From NCBI RefSeq assembly GCF_027942865.1, contig NC_134522.1, positions 36,431,649-36,495,648 of the forward strand: 64,000 nucleotides of DNA, in the 5' to 3' direction. Shown piece by piece: positions 13,975-24,457 of this stretch. A program made the position numbers and the translations under genes. This DNA is from Odontesthes bonariensis (Eukaryota > Chordata > Actinopteri > Atheriniformes > Atherinopsidae). Position 1 is the first letter of the stretch, and each line of letters opens with the position of its first letter. Under the pieces are notes generated by a model, which was given only the letters and a program-made list of their open reading frames with translations, searched no databases and was not told where the DNA came from.

Positions 13975-15169
13975 ATGGTATGAAGTTGTTTACTCAGAAC
14001 TTAAATCTAGACAAGCTAAAAAAACTTCTTCTTAAAAAGAGTTCAAACATTTTAGATCAAACTATCAAACAAAACATCTTTACAAAGCAATTCCACAGCT
14101 GACTCAAAAGATGGCACTCACATCAAAACAGCGACAGCAACATCAAAACCCACTTTGTGGTGCATTAATACATTCCAAAGTGGAGTTCCCTGAGCCACTG
14201 CAGAGCCATCTGTAACAGAAGACAGAAAAAAACGTTAATGTTTGAATTTCTAGAGTTTCTATAGCCAATAAAAGACGAGCATGTGTCAATAAGTTTTACT
14301 CTTTTCAGAAAAAGTAGTGATCTTTTTGTCCCTTTGTAAAGCTAAAATCAACTGCTTTCTGCAGAAAGATAAACGTACCTGACAGGAAAACATATGATGA
14401 ATGAGTCATGGCTTAGAGTGAATGGCACTGTGACACACATCATTGTAGCCACCGGTGCTGTTAACTCAGCCGGTGCTCTCAAATTAAAGGCACACGGTTA
14501 GTGTGGTAGATCACATTTGTTTGGTCTGTAACAAGACAAGTGAAACATTGGTGGTTAAACAAAGACATATAGGCTTTTTTGTGCCTATATGGCACCACCA
14601 CCTCATGAAACAGGCTTTACACACAAGCTTACATCAAGCATTACTCCATGGGACAGCACAAGAATTTGAAGTCACATGCCCCACATTAGTAGAGGGAAAC
14701 AGCTCTGACACTGCCAGCAAAGTTACTGAACTGTGGCCAACTAATAACAAAACTAATAACTAGAAAATGTATTTTTCTCTCTGTGTTCTTTCCTATATCA
14801 TGAAAACTTTGGCTAATCATGATGGCAGCGTGTTTACCACAGGACATTTTGCCAGTTAAATACCTCACTTTCAACATTCAAAATGTTTCTATGTTCTATT
14901 GGGACAATAATATTATTTATGTGATTTGTGAATAATCTTTGTTAATTTTTACACTTTGCACAGCATCAAACTCTTTTAAGAGAGTTTTGTTTATATCACA
15001 GGGTATGTAAGCTACCTGCAGAGGACGTGTTGTTGCACTGTGTGAAAGGGAGAACTGACAAACATGCCCTGCAGAAACCAATGCTGTTGTCACCTCTGCC
15101 CTTGATTCCACAGAATCAGCATGTTTTGCAACGTACCCCAAAGGTTACAACTACTATTGTGAGATTATT
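13975..15169. other. Spacer, no recognised gene
   Basis: About 1.2 kb with no repeat family I can name. An 86-codon open frame at 14503-14763 starts with a CxxC-like segment (HICLVCNK) but has no supporting exon structure and no recognised domain. It is not annotated as a gene. Confidence 0.4.
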
Positions 15170-15196
15170 GGGGGGGGGGGGGGGGGGGGGGGGGGG
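15170..15196. repeat. Poly(G) tract, 27 bases
   Basis: An uninterrupted run of 27 G on the + strand. Runs of this length form G-quadruplexes readily and are error-prone in sequencing, so the exact length is uncertain. Confidence 0.95.
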
Positions 15197-15659
15197 TCAG
15201 ATTTCGGCACAATACTAGCTTTTTAATGAGCAGATTCTGGATTTAGCGGCACAGTTCAACTATTCCGTGCAAGTTCCATTTTCTGCCTTTCTTCTTTCTC
15301 TACCTCTCTTCTTTCTCTACCTCTTCCCTTCACGGTTAGAATTGACTGTTTTTAGTTAAACAAAGCAAAAACGAACCTAACAACAATGGCAGTGTGTAGA
15401 AGTAACAAGAGACCTATCCTTACAAAGTGGCGCTCCCATCCCAGCATGCAACACATTGTGATGTACCCTCATTCTCTATTGTTTGGATGCCAAACAACAA
15501 GGTACTGAGAACTGGAGGAATACTCACTGACTTTTTCTCAATATGTTTAACTCCATGGTGTTTATTAATGACAGTGGGAGACTTTTCATACTTAAAAAGC
15601 AACACAAAGTGCCTCACAGAGGCTAAAAAGAACTACGACGAAACAAATAAAAGATAAAA

Positions 15660-16080
15660 AATAAAAAAGACATACAGAGACATACAGACACACACCCACA
15701 CACATGCACGCACACACAAACACACAAGCTCGGACCCGCTGTACCCATTAGACAGAGACATGGCCGGGCACCGAGACCTAAGGAGAGGAAAAAGCCACCC
15801 TTAGGGGCCGACCACACTGAGAGAGCTCCCGGCCCAGGACTACAGGGAGCGCCGCCACAGAAACAGCCCCGAGCCGGGCAGACAAGAGGCCCCACACCAA
15901 GTTGCACAGCCCCCCAGCCACCCGGGCAAGAGCAGTCCACAGGACAGCATCCCGTCAGTGGACCAAAAGCAGCTCCCAGTGTGGTCGGCCCCCACGGGGG
16001 AACACTGGAGTGAAAAACTGAAAAACTAAAGCAGTAAAATAAGATAAAAGGGTATAAAATTAACAAAATAGATCAAATGC
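15660..16080. repeat. Dispersed-repeat-like GC-rich segment
   Basis: A purine-rich and CA-rich lead (15655-15730) runs into a GC-rich segment with phrases such as gagccgggcagacaagagg and cagccacccgggcaagagc, ending in an A-rich tail (aaaactaaagcagtaaaat). The shape (GC-rich body, A-rich end) suggests the end of a retroposed repeat, but I cannot assign the family. No coding sequence is supported. Confidence 0.35.
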
Positions 16081-16134
16081 TTTTCAGCTCGTACAGTTAA
16101 AACGTCTAACTAAAACGTAGTTAAAACATATCAC

Positions 16135-16375
16135 TGGGGCGGTCGGTGGCATAGTGAGTACAGCAGGTGCCCCATGTACAGAGGCTACAGTCCTCGCTGC
16201 AGCTGGCCCCGGTTTGAGTCCCGCATCGGACAGCCCTGTGCTGCATGGCGTTCCCCCTCTCTCTGTCCCCTGCTTCCTGCCAATGGAGCGATTTGAAAAT
16301 TGGTGTAATGTGCTCTCACCCTCTGGTCCTCGTCCCCTAACTCTAACCCAAGACACCATTCTTACTGAGTCATTA
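16135..16375 (+). mobile_element. tRNA-derived SINE
   Basis: The head contains an RNA polymerase III A box (tggcatagtgag, about 16147) and a B box (ggtttgagtcc, about 16210) at tRNA-like spacing, followed by a non-tRNA body (gttccccctctctctgtcccc). This arrangement is that of a fish tRNA-derived SINE. A normal tRNA gene is excluded because there is no cloverleaf closing after the B box. Confidence 0.8.
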
Positions 16376-16487
16376 CACTAGAGATTACACTATTGGTATA
16401 CTACTGTTCCATTTTTCACAGGGGGTGAGTATTGGTATAGTACACAGGGTCTCATAAATTTTCCTTTTTTATTTTCCTTTTTTATTT

Positions 16488-17140
16488 TGAGTTTGAACAG
16501 TTCATCCACACACTCAACCAACACCACCCATCAATTCAAATCTAACCATCCACCAGGAAATCCACTTTCTGAACACCACCACATTCAAAGGTCCAAACTT
16601 CCACCTAACCGGTAAACTGGACCACAGATTATATGTCAAACCCACAGACACACACGCCCTACTGCACCGCCACAGTTTCCACCCCAAACACACCTTCTCA
16701 GGGATAGTCAAATCCCAACTTCTCCGTTACGCACGAGTCTGCTCTCGGGAAGAGGATAAAGAAGAGGCCACCAGAACACTCTTCAAAGCTCTCAAACACA
16801 GAGGCTACAAACGACACGCACTAAGAAAAACCCAACAAACCCAGACTAACAACCAACCAAAACCAACTAATTCTGCCATTAACCGGGTACTTCTCACAGT
16901 ATACATTGAAAATCCACCAGGAACTCAAAAGCAACTTCCAACTAAAACAGCAGCTCAATCCACAACTCCAAAACTTTAAAAATAATATCGACTTTCAAAA
17001 GGAACCCCAGCCTTCAAGACCTCCTAATCAGGTCTAAATTCACCTCCAACCTCCGGAAAAAAAAGAGGGAATCCACACGGAACGCAACCAACTATCAGGA
17101 GTATAAAAACCAACAAAAGGTGGCAGATCCAATCCAAAAA
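16488..17140 (+). pseudogene. Penelope-like element reverse transcriptase, C-terminal part
   Basis: Translation across at least one frameshift gives the C-terminal 'thumb' side of a Penelope-like (PLE) reverse transcriptase. The conserved pieces are the block LYVKPTDTHALLHRHSFHP, then KHTFSGIVKSQLLRYARVC about 16630-16740, then a RGY motif, and further on RNPSLQDLLIRSKF at about 17000-17045, which matches the end of the PLE RT domain just before the endonuclease linker. Stops and frame changes show it is dead. The matching GIY-YIG endonuclease lies at 21563-21865, 4.4 kb away, because another repeat inserted exactly in the linker. Confidence 0.75.
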
Positions 17141-18225
17141 TATAGCTGCAAGCAGCAATGTGGGGGTCCTAGCAGAATGGCACAATAGGGAAGGCTTGGA
17201 ACGCTCAGGAAGGCGTCGTGAGTCCATGCACCAAGTTTGGCATCGATACATCAATGCATCGCAGAGATACGGCCAAATGTCCCGTTTGTGCGTCGGCGTA
17301 GAGTTTGATTGGCTGCCGCGGTTAAACGGAAGTGAAATAAAATAATCCACATTATAACTTAAGTGTGGCTTGGTCTGAAGACTCTATGTGCCAAGTCCCG
17401 TGGAGATTGGACAATCTCAGTGGCCTGAAATGCTTTTTGAAGGTTTTCGATTAAATTCAAAATGGCGGAAAATCCAACATGGCGCAGATGACGTCATGAG
17501 GTGCGTTGACCTCGTATGCATCCAGGGATTCCATTGGTACCTCATTTGTGAAATTTGGCCCAAGGGGTCCAAAGATATGAGCAAAAATGCATTTTTGCTA
17601 CATATAGCGCCACCTATACGCCACACGTCACCAAACTTCTTGGGCCTCTTCTGTTAGCGGTCTTGAGTCTGTGTGAGAAGTTTGACGTCATAAAATCAAA
17701 TGGTTGCCAAGATATGGCTTCACTTCCGGTTTGGCGGCATCAACCTCGAGTTTGATTGGCTTTTATGGAAAAATGGAAGCCTAATTCAAAATTCCACACG
17801 ATAACTTTTGTGCGGCTTGGTCTTAAGAGTCTGTGCCAAGTTTCGTGATAATTGGACAATCTCTGTGACCTGAAATGCTTTTTTAAGCTTTTTGATAAAA
17901 TTCAAAATGGCAGAAAGCTTAAAGGTGATAGAGAAAGGTTGAATGGGGCATTAATCCTTGTTCTGTGATGTGATATGCAGCCCAAAAAAAATTGGTTGGG
18001 TCTGTAATGGCTCAGAACCTCCCTAAAAGGCTCTCTGAAACAGCTGTTACTATGCTGGGATTAGAATGCGTCTTTTTCCCTTATTGGCGTCGTTTCAGAG
18101 CTTATCTGGCAACCTCATTATGAAATGCAGGTAGGTGTTGGCGCTATTCGGTTGCCGTTGCTTGATTGGCTGCCCTTGCTCTCACTGAAAACAGAGCTAT
18201 AGAGTAATACACTGACTGGAAAGAA

Positions 18226-18790
18226 AGCTCATCAGAATCAGAATTCGTTTTATTGCCATTGTTAGTGAACAGTGTTCACTAACTAGGAATTTGCTGCGGC
18301 GTAAGGTGCAAACATGTAACATAGGATATAATAATAAAAAATAAAGAATAAAAATATATGAATGTAAAATGTACAAGGTGTGTACAACAATACACAGTAT
18401 CCAATATACAGAGCAACAACAGTGCAGCTTCATTAGTGCAATTTTAATGATGGTAAAGTGACTGGGGCAGGTTACGAGGTGATTATGAAGTGTTCATAAG
18501 TCCAACTGCAAGGGGGAAAAAACTGTTTTTGTGACGGGAGGTTCTGGTCCGAATGGGCCGAAGCCTCCTGCCCGAGGGGAGTGGTGCAAATAGAGAAGGG
18601 TCAGCTGTGATCCGACCTGCTCGCCCCATAGTCCTGGAGACGTGCAGCCGATCACCGTCTCAGCGGAGCCACAGCTCGCTGCAGTCTGTGTCTGTCCCTG
18701 TCGGAACAGACCATCTACTGAGCTGCTCGGAATCATGCAAGGTTTGTGAAACTGTACTCCGTGAAATGCGCAGAGCAAAGGAAAAGTCGG
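18226..18790 (-). mobile_element. LINE 3' end
   Basis: On the minus strand the segment reads as the end of a non-LTR retrotransposon. The 3' terminus is the complement of gaatcagaattcgttttatt, a long 3' UTR follows, and upstream lies a short frame containing GGFGPFGPEPPVTKTVFSPL (about 18494-18600). The type is Rex1/Babar-like by appearance of the tail. It is only a 5'-truncated copy. Confidence 0.6.
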
Positions 18791-19319
18791 CGGTTGGGGA
18801 TGCTGTTAAAAATAAATAAAAGCCATTGATCGCGAACATTGCTTTCCGGGGGAAGAATATGTAACGATCGTAGTCCGCTTTCACAGCCTTGGAAGGCTCA
18901 CCTGTTCCTGTTTCTCGCCGAAGGGGAGTGTCTGAAACGGGGTGGCTGTGGATTTGGGTGTGGGGGGGTGATTGCTGAAAAAGTGAGAGGCGTCTGGCTG
19001 CAGACCTGCACTGTCAGGACCCTTAGTTGCAGACATGCACTGTGACGTCACCTGCACTGTGAGGACCCGAAGCGACAAGCGAGGAGCACGTATTTTTCGT
19101 TCCCCATTTGAACTGTGGAGACGACGAGGTGAGTAAAAGTCGAGTGAAAACAACTTTCTTTCATACGAAGAAACAGAAACAGTCTTTATTCACTGGAACG
19201 TTACGTTGCACACTATATACTGTAAAGTTATATTAATTTTAAAGAATCAGGGGTTTTTTTAAACTTTTGGCTAGTCTTCAGCGTTGTTATCGTATCGATA
19301 GTGCTCACTTAAATGCGCC

Positions 19320-19321
<2 letters not shown>

Positions 19322-19368
<47 letters not shown>
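19322..19368. repeat. (TA)n microsatellite
   Basis: Pure TA dinucleotide repeat, about 23 units. Confidence 0.97.
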
Positions 19369-19373
<5 letters not shown>

Positions 19374-19410
19374 TAGTTTTACTTATTACGACATTATTTG
19401 TCTCTTACAG

Positions 19411-20320
19411 ATGCATATTTCAATAACAACCGCCGGCACTACGCCCAAAATGGAACGCTGCACGTCATGTTGCAAACTGTTTCACTGCCCTCTGTGCCTA
19501 CCATTTAAATCAGCAAAATTGTCCAAGCTGCAGAGCCACTTAGAGGCACATACAAAAGGTGGCATTTTATTTAAAGGTAAGCATAATGTATTTGTCTGTT
19601 TGTTTGTACTCATAAGTATTAGCCAACGCTGCTAACTTCTGGCAGGTTGTGGTTTGGTTTGTAAAAGGGTAAAAGGAAAATGAAGGGAATGTAGGTTGCA
19701 GTGAAGAACATCTGACACTTCACTTTCTGTCTTTTAGAAACCTATCCCAGTCACTAAATCCTGGCAACTGGACAGAGAAAACTGGACTACAAATTCAGGT
19801 AAGAGTATAAAGTATGTATAATGCATGTATTCATATTAATAGTTGAGTACTCAGGAAGAAGAGCAGCAGGCAGAGGTCTCCAAGAGAGCCAGACTTGCTG
19901 ATGTGGACACACCAGTGGAAGGCGTAAGCTTTTGCACAGTATCTATTGGTCAGATACTGTTGGTGTGGCAGCTATAGTACAGACATCTTTCTTTCTGTCT
20001 TTTCCATAGAACTCGGTTGAAGATCGCATTCTTCAAAATTGCAGACATGCAGCAGAGTGGGCTGAGGCCAACAAACTACTGTTGTCTGCCAGAGTGGACC
20101 TGCCTGACGTTCTGGGCATGGCGGAAGAGGAATAGGCAGAGGCTGCTCTACAGTATGGGAGGTTGTGGAACAAAGAACTGGACGAGGATGAAAGAGAAGC
20201 GATCCTGGAGCCTTTCAAAATGATATTTCACAATATTAACGACATGCTGATATTTTGTGAACAGGTAGTCGACAAAAACAAAGATTTTTTGTCATATTGT
20301 GAATGTTTGACTGAATAAAC
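19411..20320 (+). pseudogene. Exon-like unit with C2H2-type segment inside the fold-back element
   Basis: Four segments look like exons. 19411-19576 lies between tctcttacag and gtaag and encodes a zinc-finger-like stretch with HCPLCLPF and LQSHLEAH. 19738-19798 (ttttag ... gtaag) and 19855-19923 (actcag ... gtaag) are short. 20010-20134 (tttccatag ...) encodes a leucine- and acid-rich end, NSVEDRILQ to GMAEEE, then a stop; an AATAAA lies at about 20315. The frame closes cleanly between the last two segments but not across the first three as drawn, so it is either decayed or spliced differently. I do not recognise the protein. Its position between inverted arms suggests a mobile cargo or captured gene. 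Confidence 0.4.
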
Positions 20321-21562
20321 ACTACAGAACATTTGATCATGTTGTGACTTGGTGTGTTTTTTATGTTTTCTCATTGATCCCTTAATAATTTGACTAAGAT
20401 TATACTGTAGATATCAAGAGTTAGGGTACTATTTAGTGGTACTAAGGTGTTCCAGCAGCACAAGAACATAATTGGCATAGACATAGAACCAAACATGAAA
20501 TTTATGGTGGTTAAGGATAAAAATACAGAATAATACAACAGAAAAACTAATTGAAACAAATATATATATATATATAAAGAGCAGTGTGATAAAGTCAAAA
20601 TGAAATGATAATGAAATAGCAGTGACTTACTCTATAGTACACAATAAAATGTACAGTATAGGCCTATGGCATCTTGTGAGATGTTGGCTTATGAATATGA
20701 GCCTAAGAGAAAATGTGTGCACTGACCAAACAAAAGTTTACAATACAAATAAAAACAATAGACCGGAAATTGATAGATTTTATGTCGTACTGTTAACTAA
20801 TTAATTAATTTGTGAGGACCCCTTGAAAAATATAGCGTTTAAAATCGTTTAAAAATACGTGCTTCCGATACACACGCTTTTATTTTGAAAGGCTTCGAAT
20901 CAACTTCCGGTCCTCACAGTGCACTTCCGGTCCTCACAGTGCAGGTGACGGTCTGCAACAGGGTCCTGACAGTGCAGGTCTGTGGGTCCTGACAGTGCAG
21001 GTCTGCAGCCAGACTCTCTTGGAAAAAGTGACATCACTTTTTCACAAAAACGGATTGGGGGATATTCTGGGGGCTATTCTAAAAAGGGGAGTACTTGAAA
21101 CAGAGGTTATGACACTTGCTGGCACTTCATGTGTACTTCCCACAGCAGGGAGACTCAGAACTAACACCAAAAACGGGAAAAAGACCATTTTGATTCTCTA
21201 TCCCCTTTAAGTATACGCAATTGACGTCATAGTGTGCGTTGGACTCGTCATCATCCAAGGATTCCAACGATGCCTCATTTGTGAAATTTGGACAAAGTAG
21301 TCCAAAGTTATTAGGCTAAATGCACTTTGAACTTTGGCGTGTTGGTGGCGCTAGAGAGTAAGCTCTTGGGCCATGAAAATTCTTGAGTTTGTGGCACTTG
21401 GCTAATTACGTGTGCCAAATTTCACAACTTTCTCGCATTGCGTTCATGGGGCTGCCATAGACTTCAATTGCAGCAGAAACTGAACAATAATAATAATAAT
21501 AGGAAAAGCTACGATCTCAATGGGTTCCTGCAGCTTCGCTGCTAGGACCCCCAATCACACAC

Positions 21563-21865
21563 AGCACCAAAAACGTGGTGTACATCATCTGGTGCAAAAA
21601 ATGTAATAAACAATACATAAGAGAAACAGGAAACTCCCTAGCCACCAGACTACACACACACACAATATCAGCAAAAACAGGAAATCAGAAACACCAAATG
21701 TGCAACATTTCCAGCAACACAAGCTGGAAAACCTACAAGCCAGACCGATTCAACACAACCCTGAAATACCCAAACCGATAAGGAAACAGGAACTCTGCTG
21801 GATCCATCCAATGCTGAGCAGATTCCCAGAAGGCTTAAATATAAGAATGGATGCCTAAAGAGAGG
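21563..21865 (+). pseudogene. Penelope-like element GIY-YIG endonuclease
   Basis: The frame reads NVVYIIWCKKCNKQYIRETGNSL and then an R..LHTH helix, the core of the GIY-YIG nuclease of Penelope-like elements (canonical ..VYLI.C..C...YIGET.N.L..R...H). The glycine of the YIG motif is replaced (YIR), and a stop follows at about 21779. In another frame the typical C-terminal end of these elements (WI..L...P.GLN) is still visible to about 21858. It belongs with the RT fragment at 16488-17140, and an AT-rich 3' region follows to about 22300. Confidence 0.75.
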
Positions 21866-22389
21866 TTCAAACAAGATATAATCATATCACAACCTCAAAC
21901 ACAAACCACAGAACCTGGAACAGAACCATATTTTTCTGGATTTTCTGGAACTATTTTGAACTAATTTACAATTTTTTCTTCTTCTAATTTTTTCTGATTA
22001 TTTTTGATTACTTTTCCACCTTCTATTTTTTTTTGTTACACTTTCCAACACGGAGGGTTTATTCCACTCTTGTATATATATTTTTTTATCCTTGACTTCG
22101 ATATTTTTACAGCTATTTTCTGGACGTTTCTTCCAATTTTTGTATCCCATATATTTCTTCATTTTATACACCGAGACTTTTTTCTCAGAAAAACAAAAAC
22201 AAAAAATGATCATTTTTAATAATTTCTTGTTATTCATTTTCCAACTCTGCCTTTTTAGACACACCAATACTCAAACTAACCACCTACCGTTGATCCAAAT
22301 CCACTAGAATCTAAAAGCTATTAATGACACCGGATTATTCCATAATTTATCGGAATAATTCCCTTTTTCTATCAGACCATTCAAAATAG

Positions 22390-22632
22390 TTCACTCTTTT
22401 AGACCTCCCCCTCCCACATTTCCTAACCCTAGGCGTCACAGGACCCGGGCCCTAACCCTATGTCCGCAGCTCCATGCCACGTTTTGAAAAATGAATTGTA
22501 ATAATTTTAATAATTTTCCCAAAATCTTTCTTACCTCAGATTAGACCCCTTAACTTTCCTTGTTTATGCCCGCCCCTCCCACATACCCTAACCCTAAGGT
22601 CACAGGACCACGACCTGACCGCAGCGGTATCC
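22390..22632. repeat. 165-bp tandem repeat, left block
   Basis: The phrase ctcccacat...cctaaccctaagg tcacaggacc recurs 165 bases apart (22411 and 22576), with gccacgttttgaaa and taataattttaataatttt between. Further copies are at 24005-24092 and 28630-28790. A LINE (22631-23895) and a Gypsy element (24093-28625) are inserted in this array. Confidence 0.75.
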
Positions 22633-23864
22633 TCCATATTCCCTATACTTTTTGCTGATGATACCAGTTTAGTTGTTTCACATTCTGATTTTTCTGTACT
22701 GATGGCCAAAGCAAAGTCTGACTTAGAAAAAATCTTCAAATGGTTTCAATCAAACAAATTATCTTTAAACTTCAAAAAATCTAATTTCATTGTATTTTCT
22801 TCAAAGAACAAAAAATACTGCAACTCCAACTCCTGTCTCTCCATTGGAAATAATCCCATCTCTCAGGTCTCATCTACACATTTCCTTGGAGTTCAAATCG
22901 ATGAAACCTTAAATTGGAAGACTCACATCCAGTCTGTCTGTAATAAAATATCCAGATCTATTGGTATCATTGGCAAAATTAAAAGTTTGGTTCATCAGAA
23001 GTGCCTACTAACCCTTTATTATGCACACGCACATTTGCACGCACACACTAACATATACTCACTTTTAAATTTAGCTCTGTTCTATATTGTATTTTTTTCT
23101 TGATTTTATGCCTTTTAAGATAGCTTGTTTTGTCTTGTTTATTGTTGTGGCTTGTCATTTTTTATTTTTTTTTTGTTTCTATGAGGTGAGATGGATTTTA
23201 TGATCACACACACACATTATTTCTGCAATGTAAACACTTTAAATTGCTGGATTTGGTAAACTTTTATACAGCTCAATTATTGTACAAAGCCAGCATGAAT
23301 AATCTGCCGGATAATATTCAAACACTCTTTAAATTGAGACATGGAGAACATCACCTAAGGGGATGTAAAATATTTAAAGTGCCAGCGGTGAGAAGCACCA
23401 GAAAAAGCATGTGTGTGTCTGTGATTGGGGTTCGGCTCTGGAATGGGTTGAAGGAACAACTTAAGCAGTGTATTTCTATTCATCAGTTCAACGCCAGATA
23501 TAAAGTGGAAGTAATGACAAAATACAAAACTGAAGAAATTTTATAATGTATATTCACGGGCTATTATGTTATCATCATATAAATTGTGATTAACATCAAA
23601 TAAGAGATGAGAAGATATGTGTAATAATATGTTAAAATTAGGTTGAAAGTTAAAAACTATGCCAATGTATGTAAGACGCATCCATATAAATTGTAATTTT
23701 TGAATGGGGATGGGAGCAAATAAGTATTTTTTACTTCATCTCACTCCCTTTCGAGCGAGTATTGATTTCTGTTAACTTTGTTTTAGATTAATATATAAAT
23801 TCATATGTATTATGGAAATGTATTTATTTTGTAATCTGCCTGAAAATAAGCTCGAAATAAACAC

Positions 23865-23895
<31 letters not shown>
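22631..23895 (+). mobile_element. 5'-truncated non-LTR retrotransposon (LINE)
   Basis: The left part encodes the C-terminal half of a reverse transcriptase: the catalytic FADDTSLV motif at about 22648, then KWFQSNKLSLNFKKSNFIVF and FLGVQIDETLNWKTHI up to about 23030. A low-complexity gap follows, and the end of the ORF resumes at 23244-23546 (ending in a SVIGVRLWNGLKEQLK block typical of LINE C-termini). The element ends in an (aatc)n tail at 23863-23895. The pattern is that of the CR1/L2/Rex group, and the finer clade is not certain. The frame is interrupted and it is inactive. Confidence 0.8.
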
Positions 23896-24004
23896 GATAT
23901 ACTTATAAACCTCTCTGGGTTTTTTTAATCTCACCTGCACATCTGGTTTGCTGTATTTTAGCAGTTTGTTTGTTATATTTGTGCAAATAAATAAATCAAA
24001 TTAA

Positions 24005-24092
24005 ATCATAGCCCTAGCCCTAACCTTAAGCCACCCACTCCAGCCATGTTTTGAAATAACAATTTTTTCCCAAAAAAATGTATTTAAGACCC
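24005..24092. repeat. 165-bp repeat unit, left of Gypsy insertion
   Basis: Partial unit with cctaaccttaag, gccatgttttgaaa and ttttttcccaaa. It continues into 28630 once the Gypsy element and one copy of ACCC are removed, which confirms the insertion site. Confidence 0.7.
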
Positions 24093-24412
24093 TGTGGAAG
24101 TTGTTTTTAGGCGAAAAGATGAGCCGAAAACTTCTCACATTAAGACTCTGTGAGTCGCGTTTATTAACTGACAAAAACTCACAGTTCCAACTGACAAAAA
24201 CTGACAGTTCCAACTGACAAAAACTGACAGTTCCAACTGACAGCTCGCGCATCAACAGAACAGCTGTTATCATGAAACGTCACCGGATCTCTTAAAGAGA
24301 CCGCAACTATTAAATGCATCAAAACATTAAAGACGATGAACCAACAACATAACAGATAACAGAACACATATAAGAAAGTGAATTATGCCGTCAGTGTTGA
24401 GAGCACTAACCA
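24093..24412 (-). repeat. Gypsy 3' LTR
   Basis: Starts (plus strand) tgtggaagttgttttta and ends with cactaacca. It holds three copies of a 23-base unit, ctgacaaaaactgacagttc plus caa, near 24170-24242; the partner LTR holds two. It also has a 3-bp insertion relative to the partner. Length 320 bp. Confidence 0.92.
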
Positions 24413-24457
24413 TGCCCCCCCAGAATTCACTCTAACAGAAAACCTGATAAAAAAATA

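Larger units (their letters stand above)
18992..21014. repeat. Fold-back unit with perfect 30-bp inverted arms
   Basis: Bases 18992-19021 are the exact reverse complement of 20985-21014. Just inside both arms the motif CTGCACTGTSAGGACC recurs: twice on the left (about 19006, 19051) and, inverted, four times on the right (about 20907, 20926, 20963, 20985). The unit is therefore bordered by arrays of inverted 16-mers, like the subterminal binding sites of a DNA transposon or foldback element. It encloses the exon-like segments at 19411-20320. Confidence 0.85.
17923..21206. mobile_element. TTAA-flanked DNA transposon (Kolobok/piggyBac-like insertion)
   Basis: Both ends abut TTAA (17919-17922 and 21207-21210). 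The terminal inverted repeats are AGGTGATAGAGAA on the left and the complement of AGGGGATAGAGAA on the right, one mismatch in 13. TTAA duplication is used by piggyBac, Kolobok and Sola-type elements; the purine-rich ends favour Kolobok, but no transposase is visible. The interior includes a reversed LINE tail, a pair of perfect 30-bp inverted arms and an exon-like transcription unit. It is nested inside the 17141-21556 repeat. Confidence 0.75.
17141..21556. mobile_element. 'tagctgcaagcagc' repeat inserted in the Penelope-like element
   Basis: The left part begins tagctgcaagcagcaatg followed by gggggtcctagcag; the right end closes with the inverted form ctgctaggaccccc at about 21537-21552. Both ends carry phrases found together in this repeat (gccaagtttggcatcgata on the left; catggggctgccatagactt and an (aat)n run on the right). 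It splits the Penelope-like ORF between its RT and endonuclease domains. About 3.3 kb of its interior is a second, TTAA-flanked element. No own protein was recognised, so I treat it as a non-autonomous repeat of unknown class. Confidence 0.65.

Noticed and set aside
14503..14763. Possible zinc-binding protein (HICLVCNK start)
   Set aside because: No second ligand pair, no splice context and no recognised family.
16147..16220. A tRNA gene (A and B boxes present)
   Set aside because: No cloverleaf; the boxes belong to the head of a SINE.
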